Below are positions 28,698 to 42,400 of a DNA stretch of 64,000 nucleotides, piece by piece. The notes below the pieces were generated by a model. That model saw nothing but the letters and a program-made list of their open reading frames with translations, had not been told where the DNA came from and searched no databases. How positions within the stretch are numbered: position 1 is the stretch's first letter; each line of letters begins with the position of its first letter. The translations under genes were made by a program, and so were the position numbers. This stretch comes from Hydractinia symbiolongicarpus (taxonomy: Eukaryota > Cnidaria > Hydrozoa > Anthoathecata > Hydractiniidae): contig NC_079878.1 in assembly GCF_029227915.1 (NCBI RefSeq), forward strand, positions 23,277,501 through 23,341,500, read 5' to 3'.

Positions 28698-29353
28698 TTA
28701 TTCAGTAATCATTTCGGTTAACCGTCGATAAAATGCTTTGCATTCCTCACTCATTGCACCATTCGTCAAGAAAACAAGTGGCGTGAAAGAACCATTCTCT
28801 ATTTGTAGCACACGTTCATTGTATTTTATTTTCTTCTCATTTTCGTTTAACTGGGAACATCTTTGAAGGTCCAGACTTCTATACCGCTGAGCATATTGGT
28901 CGAAAACCCTTATATCCAAAAATACTCGTTAGCCAGCGATCCAGAAACTTCGAGCGCTGACGTCCAGTCTCGCTTCATTTGAAATATTCGTTGACTTCGT
29001 GTCGAATTGTTTGCCAGTAATTTCAAGTAGCATCGGCTCTTTCCTAACATTTTTGCAAACTTCTGCAAGTAGAGTAGCAGTGACGTCACGAATCCACCCT
29101 TTTTACATAAGAGTGCGTGACCCACGTTGAAAGTAGCTCCACATATGCATTTGGAGGGTATTCGTTCCAAGTTCCAATTATATCGAATCTTGATTGCGTC
29201 CCACAATTGCTGCTTGTTGAGGTTATACCCCCATTCTTTTAATGGAAGTGTTGTTAACCAGTTTGGAACTGCCGTTCTTCTATTATGGTGTTGCAACTGC
29301 AACATATTTTTCAAAAAATAACTTTCCCGGAACAAAGGCTGAAATAAAAACAC
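28698..29353 (-). pseudogene. C-terminal fragment of a retroelement protein, frameshifted
   Basis: Two minus-strand frames (29353-28910 and 28919-28698) join into one protein-like stretch. The first has WLTTLPLKEWGYNLNK and a CICG...HALLCKKGG zinc-knuckle; the second continues DIRVFDQYAQRYRSLDLQ and SFTPLVFLTNGAMSEEC. I associate this block with the C-terminus of reverse-transcriptase-encoding elements common in cnidarians, but do not assign a clade. No reverse transcriptase is attached. Confidence 0.5.
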
Positions 29354-29887
29354 AGTTTACAACCGTTGTGACTCTGTCGTAGCAAAAACAATCGGTCAAT
29401 AATATTTTATTTTGCGGAATAAGTTTTTGTAAAAGTTAAAAAATTAATCGTGACACCAGACTGAGCGCTTAGTACAGTTAAACGGTGTTACACAGTTTTA
29501 CACAGTGTTAATCAGGCGTTTTGATTTGTATACACATGCGAACGGTCAAAACAAAGTCAGTTAAACTGTCAGTAAAACCATCCTATTTGTTTTCTCTGGC
29601 TCCCGACCAGAATCGGCGATTAAGGTCACAGGGGTAAATTATTATTAAAAATGGCGCATTTAAATAATGAATTCATTTTAATCACTTAATTTGTTTTTTA
29701 AATTAGAGGTTAATCAATTAAATTAATTAAATTATGATTTTCCAAATGTTATTGACCCAGACCGTATTAGGACTACCCCTTCGGATATCGATTTTAATAT
29801 AATTAGTCGCTCTTCACCACCGATCACCTTTGCAATTGTGCCTTCAAATCCCTGAAAAACTGGAATTTAAAACCGTGTAAAGTTGTT
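29354..29887. other. Nothing recognised
   Basis: AT-rich spacer with a short ACACAGT repeat near 29490-29510. Confidence 0.3.
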
Positions 29888-32800
29888 TTGCAAGATGTTC
29901 TTGCTGCCGGTTCCACTGAAAAGTCTAAGCTGCTGAAAGCTAACCTGGATAAAACCCACAGTGTTCTTTCTCAGCAACCAGCAGAAATTGAAAAGCTTAA
30001 GAAAATAGAGAGAAAACAACAAATTTCATGGTTAAAATCCGCTGACACAGGAGCTTGGAGCGCTCTCAACAATTTTGTTTTCCACAACCTGTTAGGACCT
30101 CACCCTCTGTCAGAGAGAATGGAAATTCTGGAATCCACAATTTACCATCATGCTTCCCTTCTCTTTGGATTTAAGACTCAACCCACACATCCTCCATCTG
30201 GTTTAAACAGACGTGCCTTACAGTCCATCTCGTTGGTGAAAGAGAAAAATTCTCTTCTTCAACAACTGGAAAACGTGTCGGACTTAATGCAGAGGGAACA
30301 TTTACAAACTTCGCCAGGCAATGTTAAATTAAAGTTAACAACATTACGCCGGGGAGAACGGAACAGAAAAAAGCGATGGAAGATCCGCAATACAAACCGT
30401 GCATTTGGTAAGAATCCTTATCAGGCTGGAAAAGATCTGCTGGATCCCAAATGCTCTATTAGGCTTAATGTTCCTTAAGAATCCCTAGATGCCCACAAAT
30501 CTTCCGTGTTAATTGATCCCTTATATGAGGTTCCGCTTTCGACTCTTCCTGGTTTGCCTAATGCTCCCAACGTCACGTCTGCATTTGATTCCTCCAAATT
30601 TAATTTCAAGGACTTTCAAACCATCCTTCATACTCGGCGGAATGCATCGTCACCCGGATAGAACCAAATACCTTACACTGTTTACAAGAATTGTCCTCAA
30701 ATTGCGTCCTTTCTTTTCAACCTTTTCAAATCTTGTTTAAAGAATTCCTACATTCCTGTTCAGTGGAGGGTCGCTTCAGAAGTTTATATCCTTAAAAACA
30801 AGCCTCCATCTCCATCATCCATTAAGGACTTTCGGCCAATAGCTCTCCTCAATGTGGAAGGAAAACTTTTTTTCAGCCTTGTGTCAACGCGCCTAGAAAA
30901 CCACATCATTCAGAAAAACCACTTTGTTAACAAATCCATTCAAGAAGGATGTATGGAAAAAGTTCCTGGTTGCTGGGAGCATATGTCTCTTGTCTGGGCT
31001 GCTCTGAGAAACGCAAGTCTAGAAAAAATGCACTATCTGCGATATGGCTTGATGTGGCGAATGCGTATCCCACTATACCGCATAAACTCATTTTCATGGC
31101 CCTTCGGCGCTATGGTGTTTCAGAGTCTTGGATAAGGCTTATTAACGCCTACTATGGGGGCTTCTGGAGCAAGTCATTCTCTTTTACAGCCTCATCCAGT
31201 TGGCACCAACACTTTAGAGATATTTTTATTGGATGTACATTATCAATCATACCATTTTTGGCAGCTATAAATGTCATCATTGAATATGTGTGCGCCGAAG
31301 AAGAGTTAAAAAGTTGTGTTCCGCCTGGTAATTCAGACCATCCTCCGGTTAAGGCCTTTATGGATGACATATTTTTAATGTCTTCAAGTGTTCCTCAAAC
31401 TCAGAACTTGCTGGATCGTTGTGTAACAGCCCTTCATTGGGCTGGAATGGGCTTTAGACATTCAAAATCACGAAGCATTGTTATAGCTAATGGAAAAGTT
31501 TTCTCTTTTTTGTGTCCTGCAAGAACCAATCCCATCTATTCACGCAAACCCAGTTAAGTTTCTTGGCAGAACGATAAATTCAGCATTGTCAGATTCAGCT
31601 GTTGTCCAACAGGTTATTGTTAACGCTGTAGAGCAAGTCAAACTCATAGATAATGTTTCCCATAGAGGCATTCACAAAGTGTGATTTTTGCATCATCTTC
31701 TAATTCCCCGAATACGATGGCCTTTTTTAATTTACGAAGTTCCGATATCTCGTATTGTTTTACTAGAACAAAAGTTTCCTTTCTTCATAAGAAAGTGGCT
31801 GAGACTCCATCACTCTATTTCTAACATAAGTTTGTATTCCGCTTCATCGCCATGCCCGTTACCTTTAAAAAGTCTATCCTCTGTACTAACATCTGCTAAG
31901 ATCAGCGGTCATCTCCTCCAAGATTCGGCTGATCCTCTAGTCTCAGACTCTCCTCCAGACTTAAAGGCTGGACACTGGAAGGTAGATCAGACAGTAAAAT
32001 CAGCAGAGAGTCAACTCGAGTTCAAGAAAATACTTTGTTTCCACCAGTTTGGTAGAGCAGGCTTGGGACAGGTATGCCATAAGAGTGTCCCAGAAATTAG
32101 TACCCATTCTTACCGCAAACTTGTATCAGATGTTGTGCAGGAAAATGAGGAAAACATCTATTATGCTCGAGCCGTTCAGCTTCATGTCCAAAAAAACTGG
32201 ACTAAATGGTGCTCGTTTATTAAATACAATCGTTCTTGAAAGAACCTACTGTCTCTGCCGCAAAGTTTATCTTCCTTTTGCATCGGCGCAACCTATGACA
32301 CGCTTCCTTCTCCTACAAATCTTGTCAAGTGGGGAATTCAAAGTGACAAAAGTTGCACTCTATGTAAAAAACCCTCTTGTAACGTGTCCCACATTTTAGG
32401 CGCTTGTAAATTAGTCCTTTCACAACGTAGATTCGCGTACCGCCACCATACTGTTCTACGTGTGTTAGTGACAGCCATTCAAGAGGTTCTTATCCGATTA
32501 TGAGCCAGCAAAACCATCTAGATGTCATAAAATATCCTTTGTTCCAGCTGGTAAACGTCTTCCCACCAAAAAGCGTTCAAAAGTTCAAGATATCCTTCAC
32601 CTGGCCTCTGATTGGAGATTATTGTCAGACTTAGATTCAACCTTAATAGTACCACCTTATCTTGCTGTAACGCAACTTCGTCCGGACATACTTTTAACTT
32701 CTGCCATGACCAAAACTGTAATTATCCTTGAATTAACTTGCCCATGCGAAGAGAACATGGAGAATTGGCATGGAGTTAAGGTTGATAAATACTCGTCACT

Positions 32801-33068
32801 TTGTTCCGTCATGAGATTAAACAATTGGTCTGTGCATTTCTTTGCTGTTGAAGTAAGAGCTAGAGGATTTTGTTCCGGCTTTTCTAACATGTCTGTGCGT
32901 TCCACTCTGAAATCTCTTACTGAGTCATCTATGCGATCGTCGTTTTACATCTGGCTATCTCGAGATTCTTTGTCTTGGATTCATCCCGGTAGGGATCCAC
33001 AGCATACCGCTCAATTGATACCAATTGTTTCAAAGAAATCATCCAAGTCACTGTACAATCTTCAATAG
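29888..33068 (+). pseudogene. Degenerate non-LTR retrotransposon with restriction-like endonuclease (RLE group)
   Basis: Several overlapping frames follow one another: an N-terminal basic segment (29888-30478); a reverse transcriptase with KDFRPIALLN and the catalytic-box variant FMDDI (about 31360); a thumb region; a Cys/His segment (CTLCKKPSCNVSHILGACK, near 32350); and a PD-(D/E)xK endonuclease with RPDILL and VIILELTCPCEENM (about 32680-32760). This order fits early-branching LINEs (R2/CRE/NeSL/Hero type), which cleave the target with the RLE. At least one in-frame stop and several frameshifts mean it is dead. The original start and 3' tail are not resolved. Confidence 0.7.
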
Positions 33069-33240
33069 ATAACTTTTTGGAGAGCGAAGAATTGTCAGGT
33101 GTCAACTCGTACTTCTGTCACTAATGCAATAGTTACCAAACTGCAACAGTTGAAAAAAAGGTCGCAGAGTGCAGTTCAATTTTAATTCTGCAATTAAAGC
33201 GCTTTGCCTACCCTGGTAATGCATTCCAGCTTCAATCCGG
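33069..33240. other. Short spacer after the LINE relic
   Basis: May include the element's 3' untranslated region. Confidence 0.3.
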
Positions 33241-33780
33241 TTTAAAACCAGTTTATTTCTGGCTGCAGTAATCCAAATAAACCGGTTTAAAACCAGCTGA
33301 GTAAATAAACCGGTTTATGTGGTTTCTAGAAGCCACTTTGAAGCCAAAAATAAGCTGAATTAAAAAAAAAATGAAAATACTGGCTTTAAACTGGTTTACA
33401 TGGTTTGGTTGTCTTAGAAACCAAACCACTGAATCCAGATTGAAGCCACATTTAGATAAACTTGATTGGTTCATAAAAACTGGTTTCAAACCGGATTTAT
33501 TTGGCTTAGTTGTGTAGAATACCAAACCAGGGTGAAGCCACATTCAGATAAATTTGATTGGTTCATAAAAACTGGCTTCGAATTGGATTTTGTAGCTTAG
33601 TTGCCTAGGATACAAAGGCAGAATGATGTTACATTCAGATAAATTTGATTGGTTCATAAAAAACTGGCTTTAAATTGGATTTTGCCATGTAGTTGCCAAG
33701 GATACCAAGCCAGAGCATTATTTTGATATAGTTTACTGGTTGATATAAACTGACTTCAAATTAAATTTGGGGTAGCAAGA
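33241..33780. repeat. Degenerate 92-bp tandem repeat
   Basis: GATTGGTTCATAAAA recurs at about 33463, 33555 and 33647, with the intervening CTTAGTTG...CCAAACCAG...AGATAAA segment also repeated. Earlier bases are rich in AAACCGGTTTA palindromes. Copies decay to the right. Confidence 0.75.
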
Positions 33781-34216
33781 GTTATAATATTTGTGCGCTA
33801 ATTAGATAAACAAAAGAATCTACCAGTTATTCTGAACCTCAGATTTTTTAAAGCTATTGCCAGAATGATGTTTTTGAATATTTATTCCCTGAGAAAAAAT
33901 GTAAGTATTAAATGATGTAATATAAAAAGTTATTAATCATGCACAAACAAGACTTCTGTCCCGTCCACACTAACACACAAATATAAAAACAGTTAAACTT
34001 AAATTTTTTTCTTTTTCCCAGTGAAATAAATGCTATCTAACATAATATAAAAGACAAGTAGTGTTCAACTCTTAAATACTTTGAAGGGATTATTTTTGTT
34101 GAAACAATTATCAAAAGTTAAAAAATTCATCCCTGCTGAAGTACTATGTCTATAACTATTTTTCTGTTTTAAAAATTGTTAGTATTTAGTAATAAACTTC
34201 CTATAGTTGGTGTTAA
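33781..34216. other. Nothing recognised
   Basis: AT-rich, no feature supported. Confidence 0.3.
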
Positions 34217-34700
34217 AATAGCATTCAAATATGTTAAATAAATACAACAGAAAAACGAACTATGTCCATAAGTTTTCTTATTTAAAAGTAGAACTATACA
34301 TGAAATTAGCTATGCTGAAGATCAATATGCTATACAATGATAAAATATAAAATACAATCAGACTTGGAAATTTGTTTCACTTTGGTTTAGAGTTTATGAG
34401 AATGACAACACTTTTTTTGGTTTAAATTTGTACTGCGGAAACAATGTCATATCACAGAAACACTCAGTTCAACAGAAAACAGTTGGCAGTCACATTTTCC
34501 AGGTCTGGTGGTATATGTTGAATAAAATATGGTCAGTAATAAGTTATTAAATACAATGTTAAAAATAAAAGCAATGGAATATAATAAAAGAGCATTCAAA
34601 TAAAATAAAATACAAGAGAAAAACGAACTATGTTCATAAGTTTACTTTTTTTAAAGTTTTCAATAGAACTATACATGATAAATTGGCTATGGAATATGAA
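34217..34700. repeat. Two direct copies of a ~110-bp AT-rich unit
   Basis: The GAAAAACGAACTATGT...CATAAGTTT...AGAACTATACATGA block occurs at about 34217-34320 and again at about 34590-34690. The second copy ends about 40 bases before the stop of the BEN gene, so both lie downstream of that gene and may overlap its 3' untranslated region. Confidence 0.6.
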
Positions 34701-34738
34701 ATAAATTATTAAAGTATTTTGTTGTTTCCAAATAAACA

Positions 34739-37023
34739 TCATTGTTGTGCCTTTTTCTTTCTGTTACTTTGTATTCTATTTTTCATAAAGGCATGAAGAA
34801 CACTGTTAATCATTGGCGTTTTTGTATTCTCATTTGGACGATATTTCCGAACAAACTCTAAAATGAAATAGGTATACACACTGTACATATCAGCAACTCA
34901 TTCCATAATAACTGAGAACTACCAACTTTCCAGAATAAAGTTTCTTCATAATAAATTTAGTAAGACTTACTGTACAAAATTTCCAATTTGTATGGAGGCA
35001 GACCAGATCTTCCAACTTCCTTTCCAATCTGTATTCTGTAGCCTCTACCTTTGACAGAGCAATTTAACAATTCATCTGCTGTAAATATTTCAGAGGCTAG
35101 TTCACGTATTGCCTGTCTGGCATCAGCAGCATTTTTGGCGACCATAGATAAATGTTTCTAAAAATTAATTGAATCACTGAACATAATCGATGACACAAGA
35201 TTGGTTTGACATTTTATATATATTTTTTGGTTTTTCAAGCAACATATAATTAATGAATAAAAAAAATATTATACCCTGTCAAAGGTATCATCCTTTTCTT
35301 TAGATGTCAATTCGTTGTTTACTTTACCATCCTGAAAAAAATGAAAAAAGTTTTACATTTTCTAATTGTATTATTCTATGTTTAGCACTGGAACAATTAC
35401 AAGAAATCAATCAGAATTTACTTCCTCCTGGTTGGAGCCACTGCGAATCATTTCACTTAATTGAGAAAATGATTGTCCCAAACGTGTGCATGTCCTTTCA
35501 AGATTACTAACACCTTGGTGAATAATCATGAGATTCCATTGTTGGTGTGATTTCGAAATCAGATTCTTCATATCTGCTGGCAAAGTTATTCACCAAATTT
35601 ACGGACTCACTAAGAAGTGAGCTTGTTGTAGCAGTTGGAGTTGTCGAAATCTCACGTAGCATACTTAAGTAGCTAGATGATTGCGGTTGATGCACAAACA
35701 TGCCTTGGTGTTGTTGGGTAAAGTTGAAAGGTTGCAAATTTGTGTACTCATTATTATTTGGTGTAGAGAAGGCATTTTGCTTTGGTTGCTTTGGTGTCAT
35801 AAACATTTTGTTGGTTGGCTCAATGTCAAGTGGAGTAGATGTATTTTTCACATTGTTGGTACTAATGCTTGTACTTGGCCGAACGATAGTACTTGATGAG
35901 TGAACTGGTTGTGTTCTTAGCTTTTTTCTCGGACTTTTACGTATTCCTTCCTTAAAAACCTTGATTGGTTTTAAGTGTGGTGGAGTCTTCTCCACATTAG
36001 GAAGTGTTTCACTATCAGAATCTCCAACTATGAGAGAAAAATTGTTAAGAGCAAATTATTAGAGAATTGATATATTGAAATAATACAAGTCGATAATGAT
36101 TGTAAAATTGATGTAACTAATGATGTATATTGATTGTGGAATTCTAAATACATACTTGTTGGCAAAGTAAATGGGTCTTCATCCCTTATTTTGATCTAAA
36201 ATATTGAAAAATTTTGAATCTGGCAATTTTTAGAGATGCTTTTAAAGTAAAGAAATTAATTACCAAATTCTCCACAATTGATGTTTCAATAGATCCTTTC
36301 TCTGCTTTGTCCTTTGTCACTTTCTTTTTTGCAGTTGCTTTGTCAGCTTCAGCGGTCTAAATTGAAATTGACACCTGAAGCATTTTCAAATCAGGCATTT
36401 TTAGATATGTTTTTAAAGTAGAGAAAATTACCAAATTTTTTCTGCCATATATCCATCACCATCATCATCTAAAAAGGTAATGTCTTAGCATATTTATCGT
36501 TGGATATCAGATGATTGATGCCACATATAGGAGGATGCGTGACTGAACTCATCTTCTTTCCCCCGTATGAAAATAAGCATTACCTTGAATTATTTTTTTC
36601 TTTGATTGTTTCCTACTGGATTTCTCACTTGCAAAGGAAGCAGTTATATTATTAATTGGTGGAACCAACTCAAGTAATCTTTTTTTCGCTTCTTTGTTGT
36701 TCTCTACAAATATTATTGGAGCAATGGAAGTTGATATGGGTCACAAATACTGAGTTGCAGCGCTTGGTTTTAAATACATATTTCGAAAGTTTTGAAAAAA
36801 TGAAAAAGAACTTAAACACTTTACCCCAAATGCTGTCAATTTCGCCAACCCACATAGCATTTCTCACCGTTCGCTGTACTTTTGAACCAACTTTAACTTC
36901 CTCACAAAAAACCTTATTGCTGCGTTCAAGTGTTGATGTATTATCAGACCAGTTTATTATAAAAATTGACATGATGTCCAAATAAATAGAATTATCACCA
37001 ATAAAACATAAAACTTTGAACAT
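34739..37023 (-). CDS. Multi-exon BEN-domain protein gene
   Basis: Minus-strand exons with GT-AG borders include 37023-36825 (MFKVLCFIGDNS...), 36703-36584 (joined in phase), several small Lys/Glu-rich exons between about 36470 and 36155, a Ser/Thr/Pro-rich exon near 36025-35520, a small exon near 35325, 35157-34971 and the last exon 34857-34739 ending TGA. The last two encode a BEN domain: IRELASEIFTADELLNCSVKG then KLEILY, joined in phase to a basic tail with FVRKYRPNENTKTP. BEN domains bind DNA in chromatin regulators. I could not reconcile the phase of every small middle exon, and a frame change near 35530 needs a splice or an error. It could be a host gene or a transposon-captured one. 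Confidence 0.65.
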
Positions 37024-37523
37024 TCGCGCGCTTAAACAACCTGAATTCTTTCAAGTCTTCATCGCAGAGAAAAATCTTTATCCAATGACATAAATGTACT
37101 ATCAAAAAGGAGAGCCGCTCACCCCAGATCTCCGCCCCGCATGCAAATTGGGAAAATATAAAACTGCAGATCAGTTGCGTGGCAGTTGTTTGACATGTGT
37201 TAGAATAATATTACTGAAAACTTGTGAAATTTTTTAATTTATAACAAAAATTATAGATTTCTGAAAGAATAATATCATTTAGTTACATATATTGCACAAC
37301 TATATGCATGTTATTTTTTTATTCTTGGTCTGTTTTTTATTGAATTTTGACGCATATAATAAACATACATTCCATAATGGGACACTAACCGTGGAATGGC
37401 AAGCGCAAAGACGATCGGATCGGCTAGCTATATATTAAATCTAAGCTTTTTCTAGGCCTATATTTCTTCCCCTCATCTCTGTGAACGTTTCCTAACCCCA
37501 TTGGCGCTTTCTTTTGAAGAAGT

Positions 37524-39370
37524 ATGGCTCATGTTATAAAATTGAACGGCGGCTATGTTTGTTCCTTGTGTCATATGCAGTTTCAAAGGAAGTTTAAAGC
37601 TGACAGGCATATCATGGGAGTTCATAGAACTGTGGTGCCCACTATCGATGACAATACGAACTTAATCTCCTCATCCATTGATGATGACAATATTGGTTAT
37701 GATGATGCTACCTACTGTGCTGGTGATAAGCTATGTCTGTCACCGCCAACAAAACAATTCAATAGTGACAATAAATATAATGCAATTGATGGGCTTGGAA
37801 AGGGTAGCTTCAGCACAGACGACTATGGTGATGTTGAACAAAATCATATCTTAGAACCAATTTCACAAGTCTCAAAGGGTATGCACAATATAGTGGATAT
37901 TACCTTTTCCGATTCAGAGTCTTCTCAATCATCTATTATTAGTGACCTAGAAGAATCATCTGACGATGAGGATTTGCTTAATATTGATGATGACAGGTTA
38001 TATAACTCTCTACCAACTCATTCTTAGTTGTCTATAAATAATATTTCTCATGAAGCAGTGAAGGATTTATTGACTTTGATAAACCTCCACATCCCGGAAG
38101 ATAGCAAATCATTCAAGTCATTGAGCAAGCTGAAACATACAGTGGGTATGCATATGACAGATTTTTTTTTACGTTTGTTACCTTTTATCAGGCCTATCAA
38201 TAAAGGGAGAGCAATTGCTCTTGCTCACGCAAAGGCTCGCCCAATCCTGAGAAATGCGAAACTGTTCTGCCAAGATTGCGAAAACGGCCTGTTTACAAGG
38301 GGGACAGCTGGATTATGCTGACCAGGCATCCTATTTATTCAGAGTGCTTGCCCAGTTGAAATTAGTGTAACCTTGGGGGAGCGATTTATTGCTCTGGTGT
38401 TATTTTCTTATTGATAGGACTGGTATATACTTGAATTTTATTTACAACACCATATATTTTTTTTCCTGATAGGTACTTTTGCGGATGATGACATAACTAT
38501 AATCGAGTATTGTGAGAACTGCAGCAGAATATGGCCAAGCGAAAATCAAGATGAATAATTTTGTCCTACTGAAGGATGTAATGGGTAAATAATTAACATA
38601 TATATATAATTATTATTTTTCAGCATAATTTCTGTTCCAATATTATATATAGTCATATATGAATAAATACACATTTTATATGGTATAATTTTAGCATACG
38701 GTGTAAAGGGAACCCAGAAAATAAAGTCATAAAGGAATATTTTTTAACATCTTCTATAGAATCCCAACTAAAAACCATTTTACAACGTAAGTAAAAATCA
38801 CAGTGAAATATTGATAATAAGTTATGTGCATCTCAGAAATGCAGTGTGATAGACAAAGATTATAATTTCATAATTTTACATTATCTAATGGAGAATTGCA
38901 CATCTTATGGATCATAGGTGAAGGAATGTGGAAGAAAATTCAAGGAGAAGTTGATAAACGTTTACTACCTACGCAGACTATTAATGACATCACCCAGGGT
39001 GAAATGTACCGGAAGTTATATGCACCTGGAGAAATTTTATTTAAAAATAGCAATTTAACAACTATTTTCAACACAGATGGTGTTGCACTGTACAAATCAT
39101 CCGGAATAGAGGCGTGGCCAGTATATGTAGCTATAAACGAGATTCCAGCTGTTGAAAAGTATCTTTTACTTTGCTAAGCAAATTCCAAAATTTGACATCG
39201 TAATTTTTTTAAATCTGTTTAGATTCCACTATAAAAATGTATGCCTATGGGGTGTATGGCAAGGTCGTGGAAAACCACCTATCCATACCTTTCTAAAATC
39301 GTTTGTTGATGCAATGAAAGTTATGGCATCAATCGGTGGGAGACTTATAATTCTTTCTTTTGCTTCATAT
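37524..39370 (+). pseudogene. 5' part of an EnSpm/CACTA-like (TNP2-type) transposase gene
   Basis: Begins with a C2H2-like finger (CSLCHMQFQRKFKADRHIMGVH) and an acidic linker, then an in-frame TAG at 38025-38027 after which the same frame continues for 97 codons with CQDCENG. Later segments have ENCSRIWP, IESQLKTIL, and the block TTIFNTDGVALYKSS plus WPVYVAINEIP (38896-39157). A GT-AG intron leads to FHYKNVCLWGVWQGRGKPP and IHTFLKSFVDAM, the DDE-region layout I associate with metazoan EnSpm transposases. It ends where satellite DNA begins, so the 3' part is missing. The stop makes this copy inactive. Confidence 0.55.
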
Positions 39371-39410
39371 TTTTAAAACAGGAAAATATAAATTTGAATA
39401 TTAATGAATT

Positions 39411-42400
39411 TTGCAACCTAAGTGGTCAAAAATATTTAAATTTGCAGATGTCCCCGTAAGATTCATCTTACACATATTTTACAAATATATATATACTGGT
39501 TGTGCAATTTTGCAACTTAAGTCGCCAACAATACTTAAACTTGCTAATGTCCCCGCAAGATGTATCTTACACACATTTTACAAATACATGTATACTGGTT
39601 GTGCAATTGTGCAACCTAAGTGGTCAAAAATGTTTAAATTTGCAAGTGTCCCCGTAAGATTCATCTTCATATGTGTAAGATTTATCTTACACATATTTTA
39701 CAAATATATATATACTGGTTGTGGAATTTTGCAACCTAAGTCGACAAAAATATTTAAATTTGCAAATATCCCCGTAAGATTCATCTTACACATATTTTAC
39801 AAATATATATATACTGGTTGTGGAATTTTGCAACCTAAGTGGTCAAAAGTATTTAAATTTGCAAATGTCCCCGTGAGATTCATCTTACACATATTTTGCA
39901 AATACATATATACTGGTTGTGCAATTGTGCAACTTAAGTCGACAACAATACTTAAACTTGCTAATGTCCCCGTAAGATGTATCTTACACACATTTCACAA
40001 ATACATCTATATATTGGTTGTGGAATTTTGCAACCTAAGTGGTCAAAAGTATTTAAATTTGCTAATGTCCCCGTAAGATTCATCTTACACATATTTTGCA
40101 AATACATATATACTGGATTGGCAATTGTCCAACTTAAGTCGACAACAATACTTAAACTTGCCAATGTCCCCGTAAGATGTATTTTACACACATTTTACAA
40201 ATGCATATATATTGGTTATGGAATTTTGCAACCTAAGTGGTCAAAAATATTTAAATTTGCAAATGTCCCCGTAAGGTTCGTCTTACACACATTCTACAAT
40301 TATATATATATTGATTGTGAAATTTTCCAAATTAAGTGGACAAAACTATCTAAGCATCCTTATGTCCCCGAAAGATGTATTTTACACACATTCTACAAAT
40401 ATATATACTTGTTGTGGACTTTCCCAACTTAAGCCACCAAAAATAAGCAAACTTCCAAATGTTCCCGTTAGATGCATTTTATAACACATACATAATACGG
40501 TAACTTCGGCCGAAACACAAAATATACACGCAATGTCACCACGCAATATCTTCACAGTACGCAATGCTCCCGTGAGAGTCATTCTCCACACAAATTTTAA
40601 AGTATACATGGATATTAAACATTCTAGAGCCTGAAAAATTGCCCATTCGGTTATATCGTGCCAATGTCCCCGCTAGATGATTTGGAACACATTTTACAAA
40701 TATATATACTGGTTGTTGACTTTTCCAACTTAGGTCGACAAAAATATTTAAATTTGCAAATGTCCCCGTAAGATTCATCTTACACATATTTTACAAATAT
40801 ATATATACTGGTTGTGCAATTGTGCAACTTAAGTCGACAACAATACTTAAACTTGCTAATGTCCCCGCAAGATGTATTTTACACACATTTCACAAATACA
40901 TATATACTGGTTGTGCAATTGCGCAACCTATGTGCTCAAAAATGTTTAAATTTGCAAGTGTCCCCGTAAGATTCATCTTACACATATTTTACAAATATAT
41001 ATATATACTGGTTGTGCAATTTTGCAACTTAAGTCGCCAACAATACTTAAACTTGCTAATGTCCCCGTAAGATGTATGTTACACACATTTCACAAATACA
41101 TATATATTGGTTGTGGAATTTTGCAACCTAAGTGTTCAAAAATATTTATATTTGCAAATGTCCCCGTAAGGTTCGTCTTACACACATTCTACAATTATAT
41201 ATATATTGATTGTGAAATTTTCCAAATTAAGTGGACAAAACTATCTAAGCATCCTTATGTCCCCGAAAGATGCATTTTACACACATTTTACAAATATATA
41301 TATACTTGTTGTGGACTTTCCCAACTTAAGCCACCAAAAATTAGCAAACTTCCAAATGGTCCCGTTAGATGCATTTTATAACACATACATAATACGGTAA
41401 CTTCGGCCGAAACACAAAATATACACGAAATGTCACCGCGCAATATCTTCACAGTACGCAATGCTCCCGTGAAAGTCATTCTCCACACAAATTTTAAAGT
41501 ATACATGGATATTAAACATTCTAGAGCCTGAAAAATTGCCCATTCGGTTATATCGTGCCAATGTCCCCGCTGGATGATTTGGAACATATTTTACAAATAT
41601 ATATACTGGTTGTTGACTTTTCCAACTTAGGTCGACAAAAATATTTAAATTTGCAAATGTCCCCGTAAGATTCATCTTACACATATTTTACAAATATATA
41701 TATACTGGTTGTGCAATTGTGCAACTTAAGTCGACAACAATACTTAAACTTGCTAATGTCCCCGCAAGATGTATCTTACACACATTTCACAAATACATAT
41801 ATACTGGTTGTGCAATTGCGCAACCTATGTGGTCAAAAATGTTTAAATTTGCAAGTGTCCCCGTAAGATTCATCTTACACATATTTTACAAATATATATA
41901 TATACTGGTTGTGCAATTTTGCAACTTAAGTCGCCAACAATACTTAAACTTGCTAATGTCCCCGTAAGATGTATCTTACACACATTTCACAAATACATAT
42001 ATATTGGTTGTGGAATTTTGCAACCTAAGTGTTCAAAAATATTTATATTTGCAAATGTCCCCGTAAGGTTCGTCTTACACACATTCTACAATTATATATA
42101 TATTAATTGTGAAATTTTCCAAATTAATTGGACAAAACTACCTAAGCATCCCTATGTCCCCGAAAGATGCATTTTACACACATTTTACAAATATATATAC
42201 TTGTTGTGGACTTTCCCAACTTAAGCCACCAAAAATAAGCAAACTTCCAAATGGTCCCGTTAGATGCATTTTATAACACATACATAATACGGTAACTTCG
42301 GCCGAAACACAAAATATACACGAAATGTCACCGCGCAATATCTTCACAGTACGCAATGCTCCCGTGAAAGTCATTCTCCACACAAATTTTAAAGTATACA

